Made by a program: the position numbers and the translations under genes
Assembly: GCF_017901155.1 (NCBI RefSeq)
Contig: NZ_CP072800.1
Coordinates: 2,259,283-2,323,282 of the forward strand
Direction of reading: 5' to 3'
DNA length: 64,000 nucleotides
Origin: Candidatus Thiothrix anitrata
Lineage (GTDB): Bacteria > Pseudomonadota > Gammaproteobacteria > Thiotrichales > Thiotrichaceae
The notes under the pieces: model-generated
Told to the model about the DNA's origin: nothing
Databases searched by the model: none
What the model saw: only the letters and a program-made list of their open reading frames with translations
Shown here: positions 44,239-53,223 of the stretch, piece after piece
Position numbering within the stretch: position 1 is the stretch's first letter
Layout of the letters: each line of letters opens with the position of its first letter

Positions 44239-45657
44239 ATGTTAATGGATAAGAAGCATACACGAAGCCCCGTAGAACCAGCAACTACGTATTCCCATGA
44301 GTTCTGGGAAAATTACACACTTTTTCTTGTTAAACAAGGTGTTACTCAGAAGTATGTAACGTGGTATGTGTTGCGTACCAAGCAGTACATCGCCTATTTT
44401 CCCGACGATCACATCCGCACCCATACAGCCCAACAAGTAGAGGAATTTCTCAACAAAGTGGGGCGTGAAGTCAACTTGAAAGCCTGGCAATTTGGGCAAG
44501 TCGTCGATGCTATACGGATTCTGTTTTGTCTGGCATTGAAAAAAAGTTGGGCAAACGACTTCGATTGGGAATACTGGTCAGCGTCGGCGAAAAAGTTAGA
44601 TGCCAATCATGCCACTGTTGCCCGTGATTACACCGATGCCCTCGAAGGTCTGGAAATGCTCGAAGGGGAAGAGCGTTGTTCCAATGAGCTTTACCAACGT
44701 TACCAACCTGCATTAGCGGAGGTGGTCAAAACGGTGCGTCTCAAAAATTATGCGATGCGCACCGAGCAAACCTATCGTAGTTGGATTGCCCGCTTTTTCT
44801 ATTTCCACAAACCCAATGACGTGCATGATTTAGGGGGTAAAGAAGTTAAACAATACCTCGAATACCTTGTGCTTAAACGCAATGTGTCAGTTTCTACTCA
44901 AAAACAGGCATTAAATGCGATAGCGTTCTTGTTTAATCAAGTGTGGAAACGACCGCTGGACGATTTGGGTGACTTTATCGGTTCAAAACGTCCGCGTAAA
45001 TTGCCAGTGGTGTTGTCCCGCGACGAAGTACGCCGCGTCTTCCAGCACCTCAAAGGGACGCACCACTTAATGACCGGTTTGCTCTACGGTGGCGGGCTAC
45101 GTCTCATGGAATGCGTGACTTTACGGATTCTGGATGTGGATTTCGATTACAACCAATTGCTGATCCGCAATGCCAAAGGTTTTAAAGATCGGATTGTGCC
45201 ATTGCCCGAACGTTTCAAAGAGGCTCTCAAACAACAAATCGCTTTTGTTGAGCGTCAACACCAAATGGATTTGAAAAATGGGTTTGGTGAGGTGTATCTG
45301 CCCGATGCCTTGGGGCGAAAATACCAAAATGCGGCGAAAGAATTACGCTGGCAATATGTGTTTCCTTCCAGTGGTGTCGCTGCTGATCCACGTTCGGGCG
45401 TGGTGCGCCGCCATCATGTGCATGAAACCAGTTTGCAAAAAATCATCCGTCGGGCAGTAAAACAAGCGGGAATTACCAAACACGCTACCAGTCACACTTT
45501 TCGTCACTCGTTTGCCACCCATTTGCTGGAGTCTGGTTACGACATCCGTACCGTTCAGGAGTTACTGGGACATTCGGATGTATCGACGACGATGATTTAT
45601 ACCCATGTGTTGAATACGCCCGGTATCAGTGTACGTAGTCCCGCCGATATGATCTAA
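44239..45657 (+). CDS. intI: Integron integrase with extended N-terminus
   Basis: 472 residues. The tyrosine recombinase catalytic set is complete: R288 (GGGLRLME), K313 (NAKGFKDR), H419 and R422 (SHTFRHSFATHLL), H445 (LLGHSD) and Y454 (TMIYTH). The IntI-specific insert between patches II and III is present (WQYVFPSSGVAADPRSG, HHVHETSLQKIIRRAVKQAG), which separates it from XerC/D and phage integrases. Typical IntI proteins have 320-350 residues; here about 130 extra N-terminal residues form what looks like a second SAM-like core-binding domain (SHEFWENYTLFLVKQGVTQK). It inserts and shuffles the adjacent cassettes. Confidence 0.93.
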   Translation: MLMDKKHTRSPVEPATTYSHEFWENYTLFLVKQGVTQKYVTWYVLRTKQYIAYFPDDHIRTHTAQQVEEFLNKVGREVNLKAWQFGQVVDAIRILFCLALKKSWANDFDWEYWSASAKKLDANHATVARDYTDALEGLEMLEGEERCSNELYQRYQPALAEVVKTVRLKNYAMRTEQTYRSWIARFFYFHKPNDVHDLGGKEVKQYLEYLVLKRNVSVSTQKQALNAIAFLFNQVWKRPLDDLGDFIGSKRPRKLPVVLSRDEVRRVFQHLKGTHHLMTGLLYGGGLRLMECVTLRILDVDFDYNQLLIRNAKGFKDRIVPLPERFKEALKQQIAFVERQHQMDLKNGFGEVYLPDALGRKYQNAAKELRWQYVFPSSGVAADPRSGVVRRHHVHETSLQKIIRRAVKQAGITKHATSHTFRHSFATHLLESGYDIRTVQELLGHSDVSTTMIYTHVLNTPGISVRSPADMI

Positions 45658-45956
45658 ATCCTAAACACGCTACCGCCCTAGCCTGTACCGACTAAGATCG
45701 CGACAAACTGTCATACATCACCGACAAACGGTTACAATTTATACTGAATGAGTTGTAAATACAAAAGATTTATGGAGGCTGAACGCACATTACTTTGTTG
45801 TAAGTGATTGCTACAACATCTCGTAGACCTCATTCAAAAACGCAAGGGATGTTCGTTGACCCGCAGCAGCACATTCATGAGCGAGACATGAGGATAACCA
45901 GATCAAGTGCCCTGTTAAAACCGCTATTACCAACGGTTGCGATTTCAGGGTAAACA
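45658..45956. other. Intergenic region between integron and conjugative-element genes
   Basis: About 300 bp without a gene. The right side leads into a ribosome-binding site (CAGGGTAAACA) for the gene at 45957. No inverted repeat or attachment core is convincing, although a boundary between integron and conjugative element would be expected near here. Confidence 0.45.
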
Positions 45957-46418
45957 ATGCACCATCCTGACTACACTGACCTCCCTATGATCAAAGTAAC
46001 TGAACATTCTCAAATGAAAATCAGGCTGTCTCCCGAACTAAAAGCACGGATAGAAGCTGCTGTGGCTAATTCCGAAATTGTTACACGACTTGATGCAGCA
46101 TTTCAGTTAGATAAAGCGGATTGCGAAGGCGGCATTTTAGACAAACTAAAAGCCATTGCTGCGGAGGAGCCACCCAAGACGCTTCAGGGGACATGGCGCA
46201 ATTTCAAAGAAAAAATGGCACTGGGTCTACGCCATGCTGAAACCCTAAAGATCTGGAAAGATGCAACCAAGTTTGTTGGTTATACACCGCCAGAAGCCGT
46301 TGCAGCGTGTATCAAAACCATGATTATTGAAGAGATGTGTGAGTCACAGCACGTTATTTTGCTGCTTCAGGCAATGAAAGACGAGACACAACAACAAACG
46401 CTTCACCCTATTGATTAG
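45957..46418 (+). CDS. Hypothetical protein with ribbon-helix-helix-like N-terminus
   Basis: 153 residues. MIKVTEHSQMKIRLSPELKARIEAAV (beginning at residue 11) resembles an Arc-type ribbon-helix-helix DNA-binding start; an alternative start at 45987 would begin there. The remaining 110 residues are helical and not recognised. It may be a regulator of the mobile element. It ends 11 bases inside the convergent WGR gene. Confidence 0.55.
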   Translation: MHHPDYTDLPMIKVTEHSQMKIRLSPELKARIEAAVANSEIVTRLDAAFQLDKADCEGGILDKLKAIAAEEPPKTLQGTWRNFKEKMALGLRHAETLKIWKDATKFVGYTPPEAVAACIKTMIIEEMCESQHVILLLQAMKDETQQQTLHPID

Positions 46419-46659
46419 GCGCATATCCCCTACGCAGCCTCTCCTTAGCGATCTGCTCCAACCGCTGCGTAGCTACTTGCCAACAAGGCACTAACTCCAT
46501 TTTGCTGTTACCCCGTGCCGTATCCAAACTGCCCCATGAGCGCACCATGCACAAGTCACCAAACAAATCCGGTGCAATGTCCACACGGTAATAACGCCGT
46601 TTAACGGCATGGCTCCACGACTGGCTAATGCTGTTATTCATGCCGGTCATGCTATGCAC
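46408..46659 (-). CDS. WGR domain protein
   Basis: 83 residues. RRYYRVDIAPDLFGDLCMVR, then SWGSLDTARGNSKMELVPC, is a WGR domain, a small nucleic-acid-binding module also found in PARPs. Stand-alone WGR proteins are frequent on conjugative elements and plasmids. It lies opposite in orientation to the transfer genes. Confidence 0.82.
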   Translation of the reverse strand: MHSMTGMNNSISQSWSHAVKRRYYRVDIAPDLFGDLCMVRSWGSLDTARGNSKMELVPCWQVATQRLEQIAKERLRRGYAPNQ

Positions 46660-46787
46660 AAATCAATAAAAAACGCAATAGTTTGCCGTGCCGCACTACA
46701 ACCACCTCAAACATCACGCTATTTATTAAGTGTTGCGCTCTCCGTTACCCTATGGCATTCACTTAACCAACACACAAAGTAATCGCA

Positions 46788-47228
46788 GTGACGGATACCA
46801 CCACCGAACAACTCACCCAGCACCTGCACCAACTCGGTTGGCAGGATTACCTGCCTGCCTTCATGGTATTACTCCACCGCTTTGACGGCACTGAGGCGTG
46901 GTTTGATGACGAAGAACACGACAGCCTACCGTATTGCCTGCTAACGTGGTTAGCATCCTTGACCAGCACTGAGACAAAACCTTTGCCGCTCGCTCTCTTT
47001 GCGCTACGCCATTGGCCTGTCGTTGCATTTCGGGCAGGGATTGATAGGCAAGTGTGGGATTACCGTAAGCTGACCTTTCAGCAGTTTTGCGGTGATACGC
47101 CGCTCAGTGAAATTCACGTTTGGTTGCATTGCAGACACCACCAACGCCAACATTCAGAACGTTTTTCCTTGGCTCAAGCGGTGGGTTTTCTGCGCCAGCA
47201 CCGTCAGCCACCGAGTAACACGGAATAA
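46788..47228 (+). CDS. Hypothetical protein upstream of traI
   Basis: 146 residues from a GTG start. No domain is recognised; it is Trp- and His-rich (WQDYLPAFMVLLHRF, HVWLHCRHHQRQH) and predicted soluble. Its stop lies three bases before the traI start, so it is probably part of the transfer operon. Confidence 0.6.
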   Translation: MTDTTTEQLTQHLHQLGWQDYLPAFMVLLHRFDGTEAWFDDEEHDSLPYCLLTWLASLTSTETKPLPLALFALRHWPVVAFRAGIDRQVWDYRKLTFQQFCGDTPLSEIHVWLHCRHHQRQHSERFSLAQAVGFLRQHRQPPSNTE

Positions 47229-47231
47229 CCC

Positions 47232-49118
47232 ATGCTATTCGCTTGGCTATTTCGCCGTAACCGCTCCATGCCCGTTACCACTACCGTGCCGGTTTTGCCA
47301 GCCGGGGTGTGGCCGATCCTGCCTGCTGCCCAACTATTGCAACCGCACACGCCATTAATCACCCACATTCATAAACTGTGTGGCGTGCCGGATGATTACT
47401 GGCGCACGCTTTACCAGCCGTTGCTGGATAATTTTGCCGCCTTTGTGCAGCAAACCCCGGCCTCTGAAGCCCACCACCACTGCGCCCAAGGGGGAATGCT
47501 CACCCATAGCCTGCAAGTGATGAAGTTGGCACTGGAATCCCGTAAGGGTAAGATGCTGCCCCCCGGTGCGGCTGCCGAAGACGTGAATAAACAGCAACAC
47601 GCATGGACATTTGCGATTGCCAGTGCCGCGCTGTTACACGACGTGGGCAAGCCGTGCAGTGACCAAAAGCTCCGCCTGTTTAATGCCAACGGTCAGGATA
47701 CCCACACCTACTGGCAACCGCTGCAAGGCGCATTGCAATCGGGCTATTACCAAGTACAGTTTGTGCGTGACCGCCAATACCGTACCCACGAGCTGCTGCC
47801 ACCGTTACTGGCAAGGCAACTCACCCCGGATGCCGCACTCTCGTGGCTGCAACAAGATTTCCCCAGTGTGTTCAAAGCATGGCTGGGCTACTTGTCCGGG
47901 CAAGACGAGGTAGCCGGTGTGCTGGGGCAAATCGTCACTGAAGCTGATAGGCAATCGGTGGCTGATGACTTATCCGGTAGCCGTCCGATCCACACCCAAC
48001 AAATCCCGACCGCCAAAGCCAAACCACTGTCGCAGCGTTTATTGACCGGCTTGCGGCATTTACTGGATGAACAATTGCTTACCCTCAATCGGCCCGGTGC
48101 TGCCGGGTTCTTTGATGGCGATAGCTTGTGGCTGGTCAGCAAACGGGTGTTGGATGAGCTGCGCAACCATCTGGAAAAAGAAGGCCAAACCGGTATCCCA
48201 TCCCGCAATGACCGCCTCATGGACGAACTGCAACAGCACGGCATACTCACCCCCACAGTAGCAGGGCAGGCAATTTGGAACGCCACCGTCAAAGCCGGGA
48301 CAATGGAACAAAGCTTCACGCTGCTGCGGATACCTGCCAACACCTTATGGGCTGATCCGGCACAATTCCCCAAGGAACTGGAAGGCACAGTCACACCCAA
48401 CGCCAAAGACGGTGAAGCCAAGGTAAGCAAATCACCTGCTCCAGCACCCACACAAGCCGCACCTGTTCCAACAAATCAAACAGTCGTGCCGGAAGCTGCT
48501 CCAGCACCAACAGCCAATGCGTCGACCGATGCAGAACAGGATGCGGCTGCCAGCACTTCACCGTGGGGTGATGATGACGATCTGCTACCACCAACAATCC
48601 AACCATCGACACCAGAACCATCCACTCCCGTCGCTCCCGCATCTCAGCAAGCCGTTCCTGTTGCAGCACACAAACCTGCTACAACCACCAACACCGTTCC
48701 TGCTACCAAGGTGCATCTCCCGGAAGCCACTGGCAATCCTGACAGCGATGATACCGGCGAACGCTTTCTGCATTGGTTATCCGAAGGCTTGCGCACTGGT
48801 CAACACCCGGTCAACACCACCGAAGCTTTCTTGCACACTGTCAAAGAAGGGGTACTACTGGTTAGCCCACGGGCATTTAAGCTGTTTGCCCCGGATAACT
48901 GGGATTACGTGCAAAAACGCTTCACCAAATTGAAGCTACACAAACCCGCTCCCAACGACAGCAATATCTGGTTGTACCACGTTCGTGGTGAAAAGAAATC
49001 CGGCATGGTGCGCGGTTTCCTGATCTCCGATCCGCTAGAGACACTGGGTGTTGCTTACCTGCCAACCCCGAATAAGTCCTTGTCTTTGCCTAATAACCTC
49101 AACGGGAATCCCCCATGA
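47232..49118 (+). CDS. traI: MOBH-family relaxase TraI
   Basis: 628 residues. The N-terminal half is the TraI_2 relaxase domain with its HD-type metal site (HHHCAQGGMLTHSLQVM and AALLHDVGKP). A Pro/Ala/Thr-rich linker (about residues 390-500) leads to a C-terminal DUF1528-like domain (GERFLHWLSEGLRTGQ, FAPDNWDYVQKRFTKL). MOBH relaxases nick the transfer origin of SXT-like conjugative elements and stay bound to the exported strand. It overlaps traD by 4 bases. Confidence 0.9.
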   Translation: MLFAWLFRRNRSMPVTTTVPVLPAGVWPILPAAQLLQPHTPLITHIHKLCGVPDDYWRTLYQPLLDNFAAFVQQTPASEAHHHCAQGGMLTHSLQVMKLALESRKGKMLPPGAAAEDVNKQQHAWTFAIASAALLHDVGKPCSDQKLRLFNANGQDTHTYWQPLQGALQSGYYQVQFVRDRQYRTHELLPPLLARQLTPDAALSWLQQDFPSVFKAWLGYLSGQDEVAGVLGQIVTEADRQSVADDLSGSRPIHTQQIPTAKAKPLSQRLLTGLRHLLDEQLLTLNRPGAAGFFDGDSLWLVSKRVLDELRNHLEKEGQTGIPSRNDRLMDELQQHGILTPTVAGQAIWNATVKAGTMEQSFTLLRIPANTLWADPAQFPKELEGTVTPNAKDGEAKVSKSPAPAPTQAAPVPTNQTVVPEAAPAPTANASTDAEQDAAASTSPWGDDDDLLPPTIQPSTPEPSTPVAPASQQAVPVAAHKPATTTNTVPATKVHLPEATGNPDSDDTGERFLHWLSEGLRTGQHPVNTTEAFLHTVKEGVLLVSPRAFKLFAPDNWDYVQKRFTKLKLHKPAPNDSNIWLYHVRGEKKSGMVRGFLISDPLETLGVAYLPTPNKSLSLPNNLNGNPP

Positions 49119-51151
49119 GCCAACGCATTTTCGATAACCGCTTACGCCCTGCGGTGGAGTTATGGGTAGCGGTGATCCTGCTGGGAGTTGCTGCGGTGCT
49201 GATCCTGCAACCGGGGCAATGGTCGCCGCTGATGCCGGGAATCGCGGTGTGGGCAGGGTTGGGCATGGTGCTACTGGCGTTGTACCGCTTTTGGCAGGGT
49301 TGGCACATCCTGCAATACCGCGCCAACCTCAAACGCCTGCCGCATTACGTGCTGGATGCGGATGAGATTCCGCTGTCACGCCACAAACTGTTCTTGGGTA
49401 AAGGTTTCCAGTGGACACAAACCCACAGCCAACGGCTGGTCGAAGCGCGTTCCCCCGAAGGGCGCGTCTGGATACAACCGGGTAAGTTGTATCAGTGGGC
49501 AAGGGCAATGGAGCTACGCTACGAACACCGTCCCCGGATGCAATGGCTCACCAACCTGACCCGCAGTTCCCGCTGGTGGAACACCCTCAAACCGTTACCA
49601 CCGGTAGGCGGTGATCCGGCCTTGCACGGTGTTGGCGTGGAAGACGAGCGCGATACATGGATTGATCTGGGTGATCGGGTAGCGCACACCTTGGTATTAG
49701 GCACAACCCGCGTCGGCAAAACCCGCTTGGCGGAATTGCTGGTAACACAAGACATCCGCCGGGGTGAGATTGTGGTGGTGTTTGACCCCAAGGGCGACAC
49801 CGAACTGCTGGCACGGATGTGGGCAGAGTGCAAACGCGCCGGACGCTTGGATCAGTTCCACATTTTCCACTTGGGCTTTCCTGAGATCTCCGAACGCTAC
49901 AACCCAGTGGGCAGTTTCGGGCGGGTCACGGAAGTGGCTTCACGGATTGCAGGGCAGTTACCCGGCTCCGGTAACTCCGCCACCTTCAAGGAATTTGCGT
50001 GGCGTTTCACCAACATTGTCGCCAATGCACTGGTAGCACTGGGACGGCGACCGGATTACAGCGCGATTGCGCGTTACGTCACCAACATTGAACCGCTGAT
50101 GATGGAATATTACGCCTTTTGGTTTGACCGCGAAGGCATTGAGAACTGGCGTGAACAGGTCAATACCATCGCGCAGAACATCGACCCCAAGTCACTGACA
50201 ATGGCGCTCAAAAGCCGTGACTTTAAAGCGATTGCCTATACCCAATTCGCCAAAGCGCGGGACTTGTACGACCCGGTAGCGGATGGCTTGCGTTCCGCGT
50301 TTGAATACGACAAAACCTATTTTGACAAACTCACCGCCTCGCTGTTGCCGTTACTGGAAAAACTCACCACCGGCAAATCCGGGGAACTGCTGGCTCCCCA
50401 CTACGGCGACCGTAACGACAAACGCCCGATACTCGACTGGATGGAAGTCATCCGTCAGCGCGGTGTGGTGTATGTGGGGCTGGATGCGCTATCGGATGCG
50501 GAAGTGGCAGGCGCGGTGGGCAACTCGATGTTTGCGGATTTAACTTCCATCGCGGGACAATTGTACAAACACGGCGATAACTTGGGTTTACCAGAACTGG
50601 CAGGACACAAACGCGCCAAGATCGCGATTCATGCCGATGAATTCAACGAGCTGGTCGGCAATGAGTTCATCCCGTTGCTCAACAAAGCCGGTGGTTCCGG
50701 GGTGCAAGTCACCGCCTATACCCAAACCGCATCCGACATCGAGGCCGGGATTGGTGAGAAACCCAAAGCCGGACAAATTCAGGGCAACCTCAATACCCTG
50801 ATTATGCTGCGGGTCAAAAACGAAGAAACCGCTGCGGTACTCACCGACCAACTCGCCAAAGTGCGCATTTACACCAAAACCGCGCAATCCGCCGCTACCG
50901 ACAGCAGTGAACCGGGTTCCGGGGTGGAATTCACTTCCAGCAACTCTGACCGCATTACCGAATCCGAGGCCGACATTCTCACCCCAGCCGATTTAGTGCA
51001 GTTACCCAAGGGGCAAGCCTTCGCGCTATTGGATGGTGGCAAGCTGTTTAAACTGCGCCTGCCGTTAGCCGGTGCTGACCCGCTCTTACCCAAAGACATG
51101 CAGGCAATTATCCGCTGGGTACGCACCGAACGCTTGGGGGAGGATAGCTAA
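49115..51151 (+). CDS. traD: Conjugative coupling protein TraD (SXT/TOL type)
   Basis: 678 residues. Two N-terminal membrane helices (WVAVILLGVAAVLILQ and WAGLGMVLLALYRFW) precede the ATPase domain with Walker A (LGTTRVGKTRLAE) and Walker B region (VVVFDPKGDTELLAR), and a C-terminal VTAYTQTASDIEA. It is the hexameric pump that hands the relaxase-DNA complex to the secretion channel. It lies between traI and the DUF4400 gene, the SXT order. Confidence 0.92.
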   Translation: MSQRIFDNRLRPAVELWVAVILLGVAAVLILQPGQWSPLMPGIAVWAGLGMVLLALYRFWQGWHILQYRANLKRLPHYVLDADEIPLSRHKLFLGKGFQWTQTHSQRLVEARSPEGRVWIQPGKLYQWARAMELRYEHRPRMQWLTNLTRSSRWWNTLKPLPPVGGDPALHGVGVEDERDTWIDLGDRVAHTLVLGTTRVGKTRLAELLVTQDIRRGEIVVVFDPKGDTELLARMWAECKRAGRLDQFHIFHLGFPEISERYNPVGSFGRVTEVASRIAGQLPGSGNSATFKEFAWRFTNIVANALVALGRRPDYSAIARYVTNIEPLMMEYYAFWFDREGIENWREQVNTIAQNIDPKSLTMALKSRDFKAIAYTQFAKARDLYDPVADGLRSAFEYDKTYFDKLTASLLPLLEKLTTGKSGELLAPHYGDRNDKRPILDWMEVIRQRGVVYVGLDALSDAEVAGAVGNSMFADLTSIAGQLYKHGDNLGLPELAGHKRAKIAIHADEFNELVGNEFIPLLNKAGGSGVQVTAYTQTASDIEAGIGEKPKAGQIQGNLNTLIMLRVKNEETAAVLTDQLAKVRIYTKTAQSAATDSSEPGSGVEFTSSNSDRITESEADILTPADLVQLPKGQAFALLDGGKLFKLRLPLAGADPLLPKDMQAIIRWVRTERLGEDS

Positions 51152-51822
51152 TGGAAAAAATCACCGGCACATTATGGTACGTGAAGTGGTTCACACTGGT
51201 GTTTTTAGGCGCACTCATGGTGGACTTGGTGTACGTGTACTGGCCTTGGACTGCGGTACGGGGTGTGGCAGTGTTCCAACACAACCTGCACACCGAAACC
51301 CAGCTCATTGCCGGATTATCCAACCCGCAAGGCTTAGCCTTCATCCAGCAAGTACAGGCATGGGTGTACCAGCCTACTTTCGTGTGGACAGGCTTGCATG
51401 AGTTTTTGATGCTGGGCTTGTACCCCGTCGCCGACAGCGGCACGGCAAGTGCTGCGGATATTGGGCAAGGTCTGGCAACGGGCTTTCGGGAACAAATCCA
51501 AACCGCCTACATCGGCGTGCTGTTATTTAGCCAACGCTTGGCGGTGCTGGCACTGTCCGCCCCGTTGTTTGGGTTAGTGGCGTTGGCGATGTTCGCCGAT
51601 GGCCTGCTGACTTGGTACAAACGCCGCACCAGTGTCGGGCGTGAATCGGGGTTTATTTACCACCATGCCAAACACGCTTTCAACTACACCCTGTTGGCGG
51701 TGTGGACGCTCTACCTGTTACCACCAATGCCACTTGACCCGCGCTGGGTGATTCCACCCGCGTTAGTGCTGGTGGGGTTATCACTGCGCTTGGCAGTCGG
51801 TTACTTCAAGAAATACCTTTAA
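51151..51822 (+). CDS. DUF4400 integrating conjugative element membrane protein
   Basis: 223 residues with about four hydrophobic segments (YVKWFTLVFLGALMVDLVYVYW at the start, LAVLALSAPLFGLVALAMFADG, YTLLAVWTLYLLPPMP, ALVLVGLSLRLAVG) and the family's DGLLTWYKRRTSVGRESGF. This family follows traD in SXT-like elements. It overlaps traD by one base. Its role in transfer is undefined. Confidence 0.82.
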   Translation: MEKITGTLWYVKWFTLVFLGALMVDLVYVYWPWTAVRGVAVFQHNLHTETQLIAGLSNPQGLAFIQQVQAWVYQPTFVWTGLHEFLMLGLYPVADSGTASAADIGQGLATGFREQIQTAYIGVLLFSQRLAVLALSAPLFGLVALAMFADGLLTWYKRRTSVGRESGFIYHHAKHAFNYTLLAVWTLYLLPPMPLDPRWVIPPALVLVGLSLRLAVGYFKKYL

Positions 51823-51824
51823 TC

Positions 51825-53204
51825 GTGCAACACGCCATGCAATATGCCATGCAACATTACCTCGGCCTATCCGAATACCACCTGCGTCAAAAGCAGCAAG
51901 AGTATCCCGTTCACTACGAACCGGAACGCCTGATCAACGCGCATTTATTGGTGTGTGGGATGAGTGGCACGGGCAAGTCGTACCAATCCTTACGGCTGTT
52001 AGCCAGTGCGGTGCAAGCCGGTATTGAAGTCGATGTGTTTGATGTGCATGACGAGCTGCACGGCATCCCCGGTGCGAACGCCTGCCGTTACTCGCAAGCC
52101 ACCGGCTACGGTTACAACCCACTGGAGCTGGACAACGACCCGCATACCGGTGGGGTTAACCGTCAAATCGAATACCTGCTGGGCTTAATCCATGAAGTCT
52201 CCCCGCAATTCGGGGTAAAGCAGGCAATGGTATTGCGCAATCTGCTGGTGGATACCTACGCACTGGCAGGCATTTACCCCGATAACCCCGCCACATGGCA
52301 ACGCAACAGCATCACCGAAAGCGTGCGCAAGCAACTCACCGATGCCCGCAACTGGCAAGCCCTCAAACAGTATTACCCTACGCTGGATGACCTCAAAAGC
52401 TACGGTAAGCGCAAACTCACCGCACTCACCTTGGGCGGTGACAACAAGTGTTTAAGCGCGTTGGAACAGCTCACCCGCCACTACAAACGCCTCAATGCCC
52501 TGCAAGGCAAATACGCCAAGGCCAGCAGTGATGATGAACTCGACAAACTGGGTAAACAACTCGCCAGCAGTAAAGAACACTGCACCAGCAGCTATGCCGC
52601 CTTCATCGAAGCCATGCAGACCGGGCGGGAGTTGGAAGATATGCTCAAATACGATTCCGCCGACACCTTAGCCAGTGTGTTGCAACGGCTGGAACTGCTC
52701 AATGCTGCCGGGATATTCCGTGCCAACCCGCCACCGTTTGGCAACGCTCCAGCACGGGTACACCAGCTCAAAGCCCTCACTGACGAACAACAAATCCTGT
52801 TGGTGAAATTGCGCCTGCGTGCCATTTTTGAACGCCACAAACAAGCCGGAGCCACCAACAGCGGCACGCAACTGCGCCACGTTATTTTTCTGGACGAAGC
52901 CCACAAGTTCTTCAGTAAAGACAGCAGCGACATTATCAACGTGATTGCCCGTGAAGCCCGTAAGTTTGGAATTGGGCTGTGGTGCGCCAGCCAAAGTCCC
53001 ACGGATTTCCCGGACAGCTTCCTCACCAATGTCGGGGCTACCCTGATTTTAGGGCTACACCCCACCCATTGGCAGATGGCCACTGCCAAGCTACGCCTCG
53101 GCAAAGATACCCTCAAATACATCCGGGCGAAGGAAGTGGTGGCAGTGCAACTGCGCGTAGCGGGGCGGGCGGAACCACCGTTTGGGAATGTGATTGTGGG
53201 GTAA
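51825..53204 (+). CDS. HerA-like ATPase (DUF87)
   Basis: 459 residues from a GTG start. Walker A is GMSGTGKSYQSLRLL and Walker B VIFLDEAHKFFSK, with a conserved WCASQSPTDFPDSFLTN and a helical insert of about 130 residues in between. HerA-type ATPases translocate DNA. The gene sits where SXT-like elements would continue with pilus-assembly genes, so it is probably accessory cargo. The phrase AGIYPDNPATWQR recurs in the partial ATPase at 63250-64000 (AGIHPDKPATWQR). Confidence 0.82.
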   Translation: MQHAMQYAMQHYLGLSEYHLRQKQQEYPVHYEPERLINAHLLVCGMSGTGKSYQSLRLLASAVQAGIEVDVFDVHDELHGIPGANACRYSQATGYGYNPLELDNDPHTGGVNRQIEYLLGLIHEVSPQFGVKQAMVLRNLLVDTYALAGIYPDNPATWQRNSITESVRKQLTDARNWQALKQYYPTLDDLKSYGKRKLTALTLGGDNKCLSALEQLTRHYKRLNALQGKYAKASSDDELDKLGKQLASSKEHCTSSYAAFIEAMQTGRELEDMLKYDSADTLASVLQRLELLNAAGIFRANPPPFGNAPARVHQLKALTDEQQILLVKLRLRAIFERHKQAGATNSGTQLRHVIFLDEAHKFFSKDSSDIINVIAREARKFGIGLWCASQSPTDFPDSFLTNVGATLILGLHPTHWQMATAKLRLGKDTLKYIRAKEVVAVQLRVAGRAEPPFGNVIVG

Positions 53205-53223
53205 GGGTTCTGGGGAATTACCG

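Larger units (their letters stand above)
25303..45657. other. Chromosomal integron: IntI plus ten cassettes
   Basis: The IntI-type recombinase gene at 44239 reads rightward. To its left, ten attC sites delimit ten cassettes whose genes all read leftward, the standard layout. Counting from the integrase: PD-(D/E)XK nuclease; DUF6326; Mrr-like nuclease; HEPN-like; phospholipase/DUF4214; three-gene zinc-ribbon operon; reverse transcriptase; paired membrane proteins; HEPN; two TIR proteins. The cassettes are strikingly AT-rich compared with the flanking genome. Confidence 0.93.

Noticed and set aside
44239-45657. XerC/D or phage integrase as identity of the recombinase
   Set aside because: The IntI-specific insert before the HxxR motif and the adjoining attC array identify an integron integrase.
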